A stretch of DNA of 64,000 nucleotides, from the NCBI GenBank assembly GCA_002189035.1, contig NEEC01000007.1:1178001-1242000 (forward strand). The letters are read 5' to 3'. The position numbers and the translations under genes are program-made. Positions 11,845-23,723 of this stretch are shown here, piece after piece. Every line of letters starts with the position of its first letter. Within the stretch, counting starts at the first letter, position 1. This DNA is from Utricularia gibba. Lineage: Eukaryota > Streptophyta > Magnoliopsida > Lamiales > Lentibulariaceae. The notes beneath the pieces are model-generated. The model made no database searches. It was not told where the DNA came from and saw only the letters and a list, made by a program, of their open reading frames with translations.

Positions 11845-14052
11845 TTATGTGAGAAAAACAAGCACAAAGAGGATTACAAACAACAGTAGCAAAAACCCAA
11901 TCATCATAAACTGGCCCTTTGAACTTGCTTTCTTCATCACCATTGCAACTTTTTTCTGCAGCAAGCAATGAAAAGAATATGAGAACACAGTCACTATCAT
12001 TACTTTGTACACTTCAGTGGGAGTGAATTTACACCTGGACAAAATCCAGACGATTCGAAGTCCCATCCATTTCCGTGCCCAAGTCATCTATGATTTTCTC
12101 CTATAGTATTAGGCAACAGAAGTGTCAAACCTCACGAAGTTGAAGACCCGAGGGGCCTATCAGAAGACTTAGAATATGCGACAAATTCTAAATCAGTTTT
12201 TTAACCTGTGCAAGCAGCTCTTCATGTATAGTAAGGCCAACGCCTCCAATTCGTTCTACACTAGCACTGAGCTCATCTAGCTCTTCATCCTGGCGTCTGC
12301 ACACCATACAAATGATTAAAAGATGTATAGGAGTTCCAGTACATACGTGCTAACAAGAAATATAGGCATCCGTGCGTGATTAGATGACTTCCAGAGAAGG
12401 CATGAAATGGAATCCCTGTGTTGCTCACCCTCGAAGAATTTTTAGAACAAAAAATGAAGACTGAATCCCAGAACACGAATCAAATGCCCCAGCTTTATAT
12501 AATAAATATAAAACAAATAAGAGATTTAGGAAGAAGAAAACCAGACAAACTTTAGAGAAAAAACTATTTACCTAATCAGAAGAAGCTGTCTGTCTGATTC
12601 AGATGATATGAAGTCATCGTTACCTTCAGCTATGTACTGGTTTGACTTCTCAGTTTGCTGTGGACTTGGCAGCCTCATGAGTTCACGCCTCACTCCACTA
12701 ATGCTAGACGTAATTGTGCCATTGGACTCATTACCGACTATTGATTTTTTCACATTTCCGACCTGTTCATCAAAGAAGGTGCACGCATCAGAAAAAAAAA
12801 TACCACTCTCAGATCAACAAGTTTAAACTCCAAAGCAACAAAAATAGGATCGATTAAACACCTGAGTTCGTGCATTGCTGGTCCACCTTCTCCTTCTGTC
12901 AAGCTCTGCCTCTTCAATACCATACCTAGCAGGATCTTTAGCAGCAACAGCAATAGTCTTGTCCAGTTCATCCACCTTTTCAAATGCAAACCAATAGTGA
13001 ATCATTAGTACCAGATGTTAATAATTACAAACTACGGAAAAACAAAAAGAGAGAGATGTAAAACATATTCTTGGCGAGCTATATCTTTCCCTAGGAACTA
13101 GCAGGATATCCAACTGCAAACCATTTGGTTTAGCGCGGTGATCCATTTGGTGGGAGATCATGGGATAAAACTTCTGGTAAGCATTACAAAAATAGTAATA
13201 AAAAAAAAAGAAAAAGAAAACAGCAGTATACCTGCCATTCAGTGCTTTCGCATCCAGATAGTAATTCCCTGGAGAGGTGTAATCGCTCTTTATCATCCTT
13301 TGGCGCTCGTTCCCATTGATGATAAGTTAACAGGAGCTTATCAATCTGATCAAAATGAGATGCAGCTATGTTAATCACCCAAAAAAGAGGCGCATTTACA
13401 TGAAGGGTAACAAGCATGATAAATGTTGAAAAATTAAGTGTTTTCCCTTGTGTAGTCGACAGACCAAGCTCACTTGGAACAATCCAAACGAAGACGGAAA
13501 GCAGTCAAAAAAGACGATCGTCCACATAGAAACATAAAGATGATACCAGACAAATCCAACATTGAGTACACAAAAACTACAAATCGTTGACTGACTTAAA
13601 ATATGAGATCTCCCCAATGTCATATAGAAATTGCTGCATTTATAGCATGCTCAGAGAGTTCAGTGGAATCAAATTATAGATCATACGAAACCCATTACAA
13701 TCTAACTTATGACGAGCAACAAACAATACTTATAACCTCTTCAATGAACTAATAAACTCAGTGAATGAAGAAAAAGCCCAGCGGGTGTTGCATAATTATT
13801 AGATTGAGGCGTTTTTCACCCACATGGAACCAAGCTACCCACCAAAACACATCGGTCGGAGCAACCAACAGCACCACCCAGAACAAAAACTTTCATAAAA
13901 GCAAACAATCAGAAAAACTAGAAAAACACCAGAGAGGACCAGAAACTCAAACCAAAAATATTGATCCCAATGCTAATGCACGCTCAAAACGAACTTACAG
14001 AATCCTGAATCTCCTCCTTCACAATATAATAAGGATCCTGCGCCTTAGACAT
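11845..14052 (-). CDS. SYP61: Syntaxin SYP61 (Qc-SNARE)
   Basis: This is a trans-Golgi-network Qc-SNARE for vesicle fusion; in Arabidopsis it is linked to secretion and salt/osmotic tolerance. Seven exons were read: 13999-14052, 13232-13345, about 12864-12976, about 12573-12763, about 12208-12297, about 12035-12100 and 11845-11956. The product begins MSKAQDPYYIVKEEIQDS, has the N-terminal helical domain (TYHQWERAPKDDKERLHL, STEWQVDELDKTIAVAAKDP), the motif RRRRWTSNARTQ, and a Qc SNARE helix (RQDEELDELSASVERIGGVG) with its central glutamine. It ends in a C-terminal membrane anchor GQFMMIGFLLLLFVILFVL. Length is about 240 residues as in the family. Divergent from KIWI. Confidence 0.96.
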
Positions 14053-14262
14053 AATTATGCGCAGAGTGAAAAGCCTGAAAATAATTGAAAAAAACTACAC
14101 AGACATCACGCTCAGGAAGTGCAACAAATATATCCTAAATCCTCCTGTTTATTCCTGAAAGTCCAGGTCTCATGTTGCAGTTGCGTCCTGACGAAGTTCG
14201 TTCATTCAGCAGTACGGAGCTGTTCCCCAAAATTTCCAATCGCACGCTCAAAGCCCCTCAAA

Positions 14263-14283
14263 CCCGAGCCCGAGCCCGAGCCC
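14263..14283. repeat. Short hexamer repeat (CCCGAG)x3
   Basis: Three tandem CCCGAG units plus CCC lie in the spacer between SYP61 and KIWI. It is probably a simple sequence tract with no assigned role. Confidence 0.7.
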
Positions 14284-14526
14284 AAGAATAGGTATTAATA
14301 GACTCCAAATTACTAGTAAGACAGCTTTACTGGGTATGAACCCATTGGGCCCAAACAGGCCCACAATCCGCACTTACCTCTTGAACTACTGCTACCTTTC
14401 AATCTCACAGCCCTTGGCCATCTGAATTCTCAAATTAGGCGGAAAGTTTCAGTATTGACGCTCGAACCAGAAATCAGTTGATTCCCTTGCTCTTTTTGCC
14501 TTTTACATTCGTATAGTTTTTAGAGT

Positions 14527-15532
14527 ATGTCGAAGAGGTGGAGGAAGAGGGAGGAGGATGTGGCAGTTTCGGAAGGCGACGAGCCTCCGAAGAAGTCGTC
14601 GAAGGTCGAAAATGATTCCGGCGATCAAATTGTTGTCTGCGAGGTGCCGTACTTGACACAGTAGTTTTTTAAGTGTCTTTCGAGTGAAATGATATGCTGT
14701 TGTATTGTGGAAAAAAATGAAATGATATGCTGCTGTTTGACATTATGTTGAAATTCAGCTATCCAAGAATCGTAAAGTTCTGGTGCGGACATGGATGGGG
14801 AAGGTTGTCGTTGACATCAGGGAATACTATTCCAAAGATGGAAAGGAGTGTCCTGGAAAAAAAGGTTAGTATTTCTATATTCATTTTGCTTTGTGGATTC
14901 GGGCATGATTGATTTTAGTTATGACATGCATCAAACTTGAAGCTTACAAATACCCTTATTTCCGGGTAACTTGTTCAGGAGATGCTTTTTATCAACACAT
15001 GCTTACACATCTACATATTGTTAGTTTGAACGAAATTCTGTTTGGCGATATACCATATCAGATTCTTTTCATTGTTTTGCACAGGAATATGCACTACTCA
15101 TAAGGTTTTAAGTCTAGTAAAAAGAACTAATGCTTGCCACATAGAGTAGCTTATTATTGGACCTAGCATTTTCTCTTGGTGACGCCCATTGTTGTGTTGG
15201 ATATGCCCAGCCCCACTCATCACTGACATTTACCTGCATTGTAAGATGGAGCATCTTTAAAAGCTTACCTTTTCTCATGTCCAAGATTGCTTCCTTCCTA
15301 GTAGTAACTAGAGCTTTGAGTTGACAAGTTGCTCTGTGTTACTCTAACAATTTTGTTCATGTGACTATATTGCAGGGATTTCATTGACCTTGGACCAGGT
15401 ACTACATGAGATTGCTTCCCTCCCTTTCATCTTTATATGCTTGAATCCTCATTTCTTCCCCCCCTATTTTAGTGGAACGTACTCAAGGATCATGTAGATG
15501 ACATCGACGAAGCGTTGTCTGTGAATGCATGA
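14527..15532 (+). CDS. KIWI: RNA polymerase II transcriptional coactivator KIWI (PC4/SUB1 family)
   Basis: This is a small nuclear ssDNA-binding coactivator of the PC4 family. Exons are 14527-14643, 14759-14864, 15376-15398 (23 nt) and 15473-15532; phases join correctly. The product is 101 residues: a basic/acidic N-terminus MSKRWRKREEDVAVSEGDE, IVVCE, then the PC4 core LSKNRKVLVRTWMGKVVVD, IREYYSKDGKECPGKKG, ISLTLDQWNVLKDHVDDIDE. The length and core match Arabidopsis KIWI. The tiny third exon encodes the start of the C-terminal helix. Intron 2 is about 510 bp. Confidence 0.95.
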
Positions 15533-16170
15533 AAACATGACTTCAGGCTATGCTTTTTCTCACCAACTGCATTGGAAGCAGTTCCTGTTGTCTAATCCTG
15601 TGCAAGCCCTCATGAAAGGGGCATCTCTCATTTCCCTTCTACCTACCTGCATGTAAAATATTTTGTATCATGCTTCTGAACTCCTTTCAGGAATGGCATC
15701 CATCTCTTGGAACCTTCTGATGTTTCTAAATTTTACCAAGAACTAGCTTCATATTAGGAAGGCTTCTCCCTTAAAATTTGGTAGCATAATTTAATTAATT
15801 ATGTATTTTGAATCACTTATTAAATATTTACATAAATACATATTTTATATCATAAGACAGGTGTCGGCTGTTGGTTGGTGGATTTTTTAGGGCGAATAGG
15901 TTGGCGCCCTCGTCTCTAGGCGACGTCGTTTAAATAAAGAGTTGTATATGGAATCTTTCCCTAATCTACCACACCGCTGTGCCCTAGCCGATTAATTAAC
16001 TAATTAAATAATTAAGATTATTTTTTATATAAAAATGGAAAAGGAATATTATTTTCCTCAAGAGCGTTGACAGTTACTCCTTTCCTCTTGCTACGCTACC
16101 GTGGAATTAATTGCCCATAAAACAAATTTAATTCATTGACCGCGTTGCTTCGTCGCCCTCCACCACCAAG
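15533..16170. other. Spacer and AMT2 upstream region
   Basis: This holds the 3' end of KIWI, then AT-rich sequence and the presumed AMT2 promoter and leader. No gene or repeat was recognised. Confidence 0.55.
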
Positions 16171-17988
16171 ATGGACACCAACGCCACCGCCGTGCCGGAA
16201 GCCTACGCTTTCACATCCGCTGCCGTGCCGGAGTGGCTCAACAAGGGGATAACGCATGGCAAATGATCTCCGCCACCCTCGTCGGCCTCCAAAGCGTCCC
16301 GGGGCTTGTGATTCTGTACGGGAGCATCGTCAAGAAGAAATGGGCTGTAAACTCAGCTTTCATGGCGTTTTACGCCTTCGCAGCCGTCGTCCTCTGCTGG
16401 GTTTTATGGGCGTACAAGATGTCCTTCGGCGAGAAGCTTTTGCCCTTTTGGGGAAAAGCCGGTCCCGCCCTCGGCCAACATTACCTAATCGCTCGGGCGA
16501 ATTTGAAGGCGACGGTGCATCGGTATCATAACGGGACGGTGGAAACGGCGACCGCGATGCCATACTATCCCACCGCCACGATGGTGTGGTTTCAGTGCGT
16601 TTTCGCGGCGATCACGGTGGTGCTTTTGGCCGGATCATTGCTGGGGAGGATGAACATCAGAGCGTGGATGATTTTCGTGCCCCTTTGGTTAACCCTATCC
16701 TACACCGTCGGAGCTTTTAGCCTGTGGGGCGGCGGGTTCCTTTTCCAGTGGGGAGTTATAGACTACTCAGGCGGCTACGTCATTCATCTCTCATCGGGGA
16801 TTGCCGGAATCACCGCTGCATATTGGGTTCGTCACCCCTACTGAGTACTGACTTTTTTATCCACAACGAAATTGAATATTCCTACACAACACTATTTTCT
16901 CCTCAATAGGTGGGCCCGCGGTTGAAGGCTGATCGGGAAAGATTCCCTCCCAACAACGTCCTTCTGATGCTCGCCGGAGCGGGGCTCCTCTGGATGGGCT
17001 GGGCCGGTTTTAACGGCGGCGATCCCTACAGTGCGAACATAGATTCGTCGATGGCGGTCCTCAACACTAACATTTGCGCAGCCACGAGTCTCCTCGTTTG
17101 GACATGTCTTGATGTCGCAGTGTTCGGTAGACCCTCCGTCATCGGCGCCGTACAGGGCATGATCACCGGCCTTGTCTGCATCACTCCCGGAGCAGGTACC
17201 TTTATTTTTTTTTCGTGAAACAAAGGAATCTTCCCAGAAAATTGAAGTGGAAATTGATGATAAAATTTTTATTATTTTTATTTTTTCACATTAATCAGTG
17301 AAGTTTGACTTTTTTTGAAATTTTAGTTAAAATAGAATATTCCTGGAAAAGATTGATGCCATTTTATTTTCATTTTCTTTTAATAATTAATAAATGGAAT
17401 AAGAGCAGAATGCTGTATTTAACAAACAGTCCCTAAATAATTGTTAATTTGCATACAGGGTTGGTTCAAGGCTGGGCAGCGATAATCATGGGAGTCCTCT
17501 CCGGCAGCGTCCCCTGGTTCACGATGATGGTGGTCCACAAAAAGTGGCCGCTCCTCCAAAAAATCGACGACACTCTCGGCGTCTTCCACACGCACGCAGT
17601 CGCCGGATTCCTCGGCGGCCTTCTCACCGGCATCTTCGCCGAGCCGGTCCTTTGCAACCTCTTCCTGCCGGTGACCAATTCGCGGGGTGGGGTCTACGGC
17701 GGCGTGGGTGGGATGCAAGTACTGAAGCAGATCGTGGGAGCAGCGTTCGTCACCGGCTGGAACATAGTCGTCACTTCCCTGATATGCGTCGCCATCGGGG
17801 TGGTGGTGCCGCTGCGGATGCCGGAGGAGCAGCTGCTGATCGGCGACGACGCAGTCCACGGCGAGGAGGCGTACGCGCTCTGGGGAGATGGAGAGAAGTA
17901 CGATTCCACGAGGCACGGCGTCATGTTATCGGAGGATCAGATGATGCCCAAAGCCAGAACCTCCATCGGAGCTACCCAAGTTGTGTGA
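16171..17988 (+). CDS. AMT2: Ammonium transporter AMT2-type, with a 1-base frame break in exon 1
   Basis: This is a plasma-membrane ammonium transporter of the AMT/MEP/Rh family, AMT2 clade. Exons are 16171-16826, 16910-17195 and 17459-17988. The start [20 protein letters not shown] leads to EWLNKG, the conserved AMT2 N-terminus. The frame then breaks: four Gs at 16245-16248 stand where five are needed to read [14 protein letters not shown]. With one base restored the product is about 490 residues, the family length. Later motifs include [14 protein letters not shown] (signature with pore histidine), [18 protein letters not shown], and [17 protein letters not shown] with the second pore histidine. 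Exons 2 and 3 and all splice sites are intact. As written, translation from 16171 stops at 16264. A start at Met 16263 would keep TM1 but lose about 31 residues. Confidence 0.95.
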
Positions 17989-18415
17989 TGTCACAAAATC
18001 ATTAAAACGAATCATAAGCAATTATTAAACTTGATTAACCACAACTAGGGTTTCCATAGCCAATGTTTGGTGTATAAATATAAATATTAAAAAAAAACCA
18101 TTTCTAGATTTTAATGTTTACTTAATTTTTTTAAAAATAGATGTAGGGCCCACCCGAGCCTCGGACCAGACCACGTGGCCTTGAGCCGAGGCTGGCCATG
18201 CATCTCGCTTGGAATACGTTTTTCATTAGGTAAATTAACTGATGGACGCATTCCACACTGGTGAAAAGGCTTTGGGTATATAGGCTCCTATGTTGGGCCT
18301 CCATAACCAGCCCATTTATAGCTGAGGCCCAATCCTTAGCTTTGAGGGCAGTGGGCCCCACTTGCGTATATGAAGGAACAAATTATGCAGGTGGGAAGGC
18401 ACCATGTTGATGATA
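17989..18415. other. Convergent 3' spacer, AMT2 and LepA
   Basis: The two genes point at each other here. No further feature was recognised; the short open frames look like chance. Confidence 0.6.
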
Positions 18416-21400
18416 TCAGAGAACTTGTTTCTCTAGTTTCAGGACAGCCATGAAAGCTTCTTGTGGAACATCAACTTTTCCAATTGATTTCATTCTCTTC
18501 TTCCCCTCGGCCTGTTCAGCAGACATTCATCATGATAAGCAAAGGAATCCATGAAGCAGCACAAAATGTGTCCATCATTGGAGTTACCTGCTTGCGCAGC
18601 AGCTTCTTCTTTCTGGTGATATCCCCACCTGCACAGGAGATTCGAAGGAACCGAACCAGTTGATGGAAACTTGGGAGGGTTAAATGCTTGGAAGGGAAGA
18701 ACGGAAGCATGAATTCACCGTACCGTAGCATTTGGCCAGAACATCTTTTCTGATGGCAGATATCGATTCACTTGCGATGACTTTGGACCCTATGCAAGCC
18801 TTGAACCCACACGCACAAAACAAACTTAAGTGATGCGGTGCCATTGTGTCGCATGATTAGGCAACTTCAGACATGGATACCTGAATTGGAACTTTGAACA
18901 TTTGTCTGGGTATTAGCTCTTTCAGCTTTAGAGTCAACGCCCTTCCAACACTATAAGCCTGAAAAGTCGGGATCAGGAAAATTGAACCAGTGGTATCAAC
19001 ATCCCAATGTTATGATTTGAGCATGCACTCTATTATGGACTAGCTGATCACATACCAAAATCGATATACTGCATGCAATTGTAGTTGTCTATGGAGCAGA
19101 CGAAGGCAGAGAATCGCTGTAAATAGTTATTAGAGAAGCCACACTACCTTGTCTTTATGCACAATAGTGGACAAGGGCTCTACAGGGTCCCCATTAATCT
19201 GAATGTCAAGCTTTATCAAGTCACTCTCTTTATATCTGCAAATAAAAAAAGCATCTTTTAAAACCACAGGCACAAATTTGGTACGAATTACATGTATGAG
19301 GGCAGAACAAAGTATGCCAGTGCATTTCAGCAGACCGCTTATCACAGTGGATGAAAGGGAAGACTCGAAAAGCTTCGTACGAGGGAAATAAAAGCCTTGT
19401 GGATTCTGTTAGAAGGAAAAAAATAATATGTATTCACCCTGTAAAGGAATACTCCATGCTTGCATATCCTTTACTCCTGGACTTTAGCTGATCAAAAAAA
19501 TCACCTACCATCTACACGATAAAAAAAGGAAATCAAACTAAGTGGCACGTGTGAATTTGAAGTACCACGTACAACAGATGATCGTTGGTTTAACAGCAAC
19601 AGAAATCATATACCTCAGCGAGTGGCAACTCATATATAATTGACGCCCTGTTCTCAGTGATGTACTTAATTTCTTTAAATTCACCTCTCCTTTCCTGAGC
19701 AAGTTCCATGAGTGTACCAATGTAGTCTTTAGGTGTAAGCATTTCAATCTGTAAAATATAAATATATCTCCAATAAAGAGAGCGTATAAAATGCAGATCA
19801 TGAATATGAATATATTAATCAACCTTAACAAATGGCTCTTCTATAGACTTTCTGCTTCCAGGTTCAGGAAGGAGAGAGGGATTTGAACACTCAAGCTGCA
19901 CCAAAGTAAGGATGGAAGTGAAGCTCATGCAAAGAGGAAAAGCAGAAAAAAACTAAGAAAAAATTGTTTTCATATATCAAAGCATTTTGGAAATATTTCT
20001 TAAAAGTATTTCAATTAATTTTCCTTGAAGTTGTAAATTAAGTGCCGAATAAAATTAATGTAGATGATGAAAGTGCTGTCTCTAAACTCAACCTTCGCAC
20101 AGCATGAACTATGAATAATGAAAGAGGATAAAACAGAATCGGATAGAAAAGAAATTACAGTATCACCGTTCACACAGTTCACTCTGTAAACAACACTGGG
20201 AGCAGTGGTTATTAGACTCAAATTATACTCGCGTTCCAGCCTTTCCTGAAAAAAAATAATAGCATTATTATCTTCAAGCAAAAAAATGTATATATAAAAG
20301 AAATCTTCAAGCATAAAAAGCAATGCTAATAAGGAATTCCAGACCTGAACAATTTCCATGTGAAGAAGACCAAGAAATCCACAACGAAAGCCAAAGCCCA
20401 TGGCACTTGATGTTTCTGGCTCGAACTGTAAAATGTTATAAATGTTGAACACTTTGCAATTTTATACATCATTTTCCGGACTATAGATACAGGAAAAATC
20501 TCCATTCTATTTCTTCTGTATAAGAGGATTAACACAACATTACAGAAGAGAACACCTTACAAATGGTGCTCTTAGTTTCCTCAAAGGTAGTGAGCAGACA
20601 AAAGGAAAGGAAAGAAGGATGCTTAAATAAATTCCCCCCCATGATCACACAAATGTCCACAGTGCCAGGTTAACCACGCGAGTAAGAAAAGAATGCATGA
20701 ATTAGGCTACCTTTAAAGCAGCATCATTAAGTTGCAATTTCTCCAAAGCATCACGTAATTCATTAAATCTACAAGATTAGTATGCAAAAATAATCATCAC
20801 GTTCAATGCTACACTTACATAGAACAGAATGAATAAACATGCATTGAGAAGGAGACATACTGATCCGCATCAACAGGAAACAGGCCACAGAAAACCATTG
20901 GCGTTGCCTCTTTATATCCAGGAAGAGAATCTTCTGACCTTCTATTGTAATGTGTGATTGTGTCTCCAACTCTGGCGTCTGCTACAGTTCTTATAGAAGC
21001 TGATAGGTAGCCAACCTGGAAGGCAAAATGACGGGAGAGTCAATTCAAATATTCTAGCATGGGAAAGTAGACAATTGGCATAAGTTACTAGAAATTTAAG
21101 GTGAGAATGCAGGAGATGCAGGATGTCAAAAACAAATAAGAATATTCAAAAGCAAAAACAAAAGCTTGAGATTGACGACCCACCTCTCCAGCGTATAGAT
21201 TATCAACCTGCAACTGATTAGGCGACAAAACCCCAATCTCATCAGCAAAATAATCCTGCATTTGTACATGTCATTGTCAGGATGACTGGAAGTCTCAGTC
21301 CCAACAGCCAGCAAAACCAAAGAATTTCCACTCAGATATTCTGATTCTATTTGCAGTACATAGTGGTTTCCATATAACATCGGTCATCAAAAGCATGAGA

Positions 21401-23386
21401 TGTCATATTGTTTTGATGAAAGAAAACATCCAAACACAGATTATCAAACTGCAGAACGCACCAGATTCATACCTTACCACTGGCCATAAACAGAATCCGG
21501 TCACCTTTTTTAAGTGTCCCATCAATAAGTCGAAAATATACAATAACACCACGGTATGCATCATAGTAACTGCAAAGGGTGTGGTGAAGAGCACATAAAA
21601 TCACATGAACACAACTTCAAGGTGCATAAGATTTCCACACCTTCAAGAAATCTTAAACCCTTTAAGGAATAAGGAGATTGATCATAGTACCTAAATCAGA
21701 TACCTATCGAAAATAAGGGCTCTCAATGGCCTATCTGCAGAATCTTGTGGTGGAGGGATCTTTTTAACAATGGCATTAAGAATTTCATTGATGCCTATAC
21801 CCTCCTACAAGATAAAGCAAATATGTCATCTTCCCCTGAGGTGGTTCTAATGGTAACAAATAGTGAATATTTGTGTTTCAAGCTAATTACGAAACACGAC
21901 TATCAACCTTGGCTGAGCAGTAAATTGCATCACTACAGTCCAGACCAACCACCTGATAACAGAGCACAATTACATTCATGTCCAATGTAGCAAAATGATC
22001 AAAAGGATATACTGTAGAAAATAATGATTAAAATCGTATATTCATTGCTTCAGTATAAACATTTTTCAAACAAACCTCTTCAATCTCCCGGGAAACTCTT
22101 TCTGGCTCAGCACCAGGAAGATCTATCTTATTCAAAACCTACAGATTTAAAAAGCAGAAAAATCTTAATAGCAAGCTCCCCTTCAAAAGAAGAATGATAA
22201 TACGTGAAATTCAATGAAAGGAAGAGAGGAGAGAAAAGGTTACAGGGATGATCTCAAGGTTGTTTTCCAGAGCCAGATACACATTTGCCAATGTTTGAGC
22301 CTCCACTCCCTAAAATATTCGTGGTTAAAACATGTGCCAATATCAACATCATAGCGCAAATTCTATGAAATGATCGTAAAATAAAAACATAGAAGTTTAA
22401 AATTTTCTGAGGAGGTAAGAGAAGGAAATAGTTAAAAAACGTCAATTAAAATAATGAAAGTACCTGGGAAGCATCCACAACAAGAAGTGCACCCTCACAT
22501 GCAGCAAGAGAGCGAGAAACCTTGGGCAAAAAAATAACGAATAATGTCAAGGGACCTGTTAACTCAGTGCTCCAGTTCAAGCTACTATAATAAAGGATAA
22601 TGGCATAATATTTTTGAATTATGCCAGAGGATTACCTCATAGGAGAAATCGACATGCCCTGGTGTATCAATAAGATTCAGGCAATACGGTTGATCGTTGC
22701 AAATGAAACGCATCCTTGCAGCCTACAAAAGAAACTGTGAAGAGATTAAATTTGTTGGATACAGAAGAAGCCATGTTGCTCTCTAGTAAATGCATTCAAA
22801 AAAGAAGATATGAATGTGGTTCATTAACAAATCCCCGACAGTGTTGCTGAACCTGTAATTTGATGGTGATGCCTCTTTCTCTTTCCAAGTCCATATTATC
22901 AAGGAATTGCTCCTTCATTTCTCTGCTCTCCACCGTACCAGTCATCTCAAGCAGTTTATCCGCAAGTGTCGACTTTCCGTGATCTATGTGTGCTATGATG
23001 CAGAAATTCCTTATATTTGAGGAAGGCACCTACGTTGAAATTACATTACAATTACACCAAGAGGAATGAGCAGATATCTCCATAGCCCAAAGCTAAGGCA
23101 TATCTGCTGTCTTGGAAAACAGAAAACGAACCTTCAAGAGCCTGTCTTTACCCGCTCGAGCGGCGGATTGGAGGTCCATTTCCGAAGGAACGCTGTTTCC
23201 AGAAACACGACAGCTGATTTCCCGTAAACCACGCCGGGCATGTCGCAATAAACTACGCCGATACTTGACAGGACCTAACCGAAGCTCGATTCTGCATGAA
23301 CTCGGCGACGAAGAACGATTATCCAAGGCCGCGGCCTGGACACGGTGGTAAGGACAGTTAGCAGTCACCGGCGCGGCGGCCGCCAT
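18416..23386 (-). CDS. LEPA: Translation factor GUF1/LepA (EF4), plastid-targeted
   Basis: This is a ribosome-dependent GTPase that aids chloroplast translation. The start [20 protein letters not shown] at 23386 opens a serine/arginine-rich transit peptide of about 85 residues. The G domain follows: [19 protein letters not shown] (G1), RERGITIK (G2), [11 protein letters not shown] (G3) and [12 protein letters not shown] (G4). Later exons give [75 protein letters not shown] and the end [15 protein letters not shown]. The two closing blocks are the LepA-specific C-terminal domain. About 20 short exons are spread over 5 kb. I checked about 15 junctions and found no frame break. It is convergent with AMT2 and in tandem with REP. 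Confidence 0.96.
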
Positions 23387-23723
23387 TCTGTGATAAGCCT
23401 CGACAGCCAACACTCAGAAGATTATGGGAAAGGCTGTATTAGAGACTCTCCCTCGGATGTTGCTTTTATACCACTGATTTCCTCACCTCATCCTCAAACT
23501 TGAACCGCTGAGACTACGAATCGTCTCAAAGGTCACACATCTCCATAGGATTTGAACTCAATATCTTCGCGAAGAAATTTACAAGGAAAAATCCGTACAC
23601 CGGAAACGGATTCCGAATAACATACGAAATGAATAACCATGAACTCAAACTACAGGTTCAAGAGCTTCAGATTAGAACAATGAGCGCAGAGAAGCAGCAG
23701 CATTCCTGAACTGTCCATCTTCT
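23387..23723. other. LepA leader and REP 3' region
   Basis: A 337-base spacer between tandem minus-strand genes. No feature was recognised. Confidence 0.5.
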
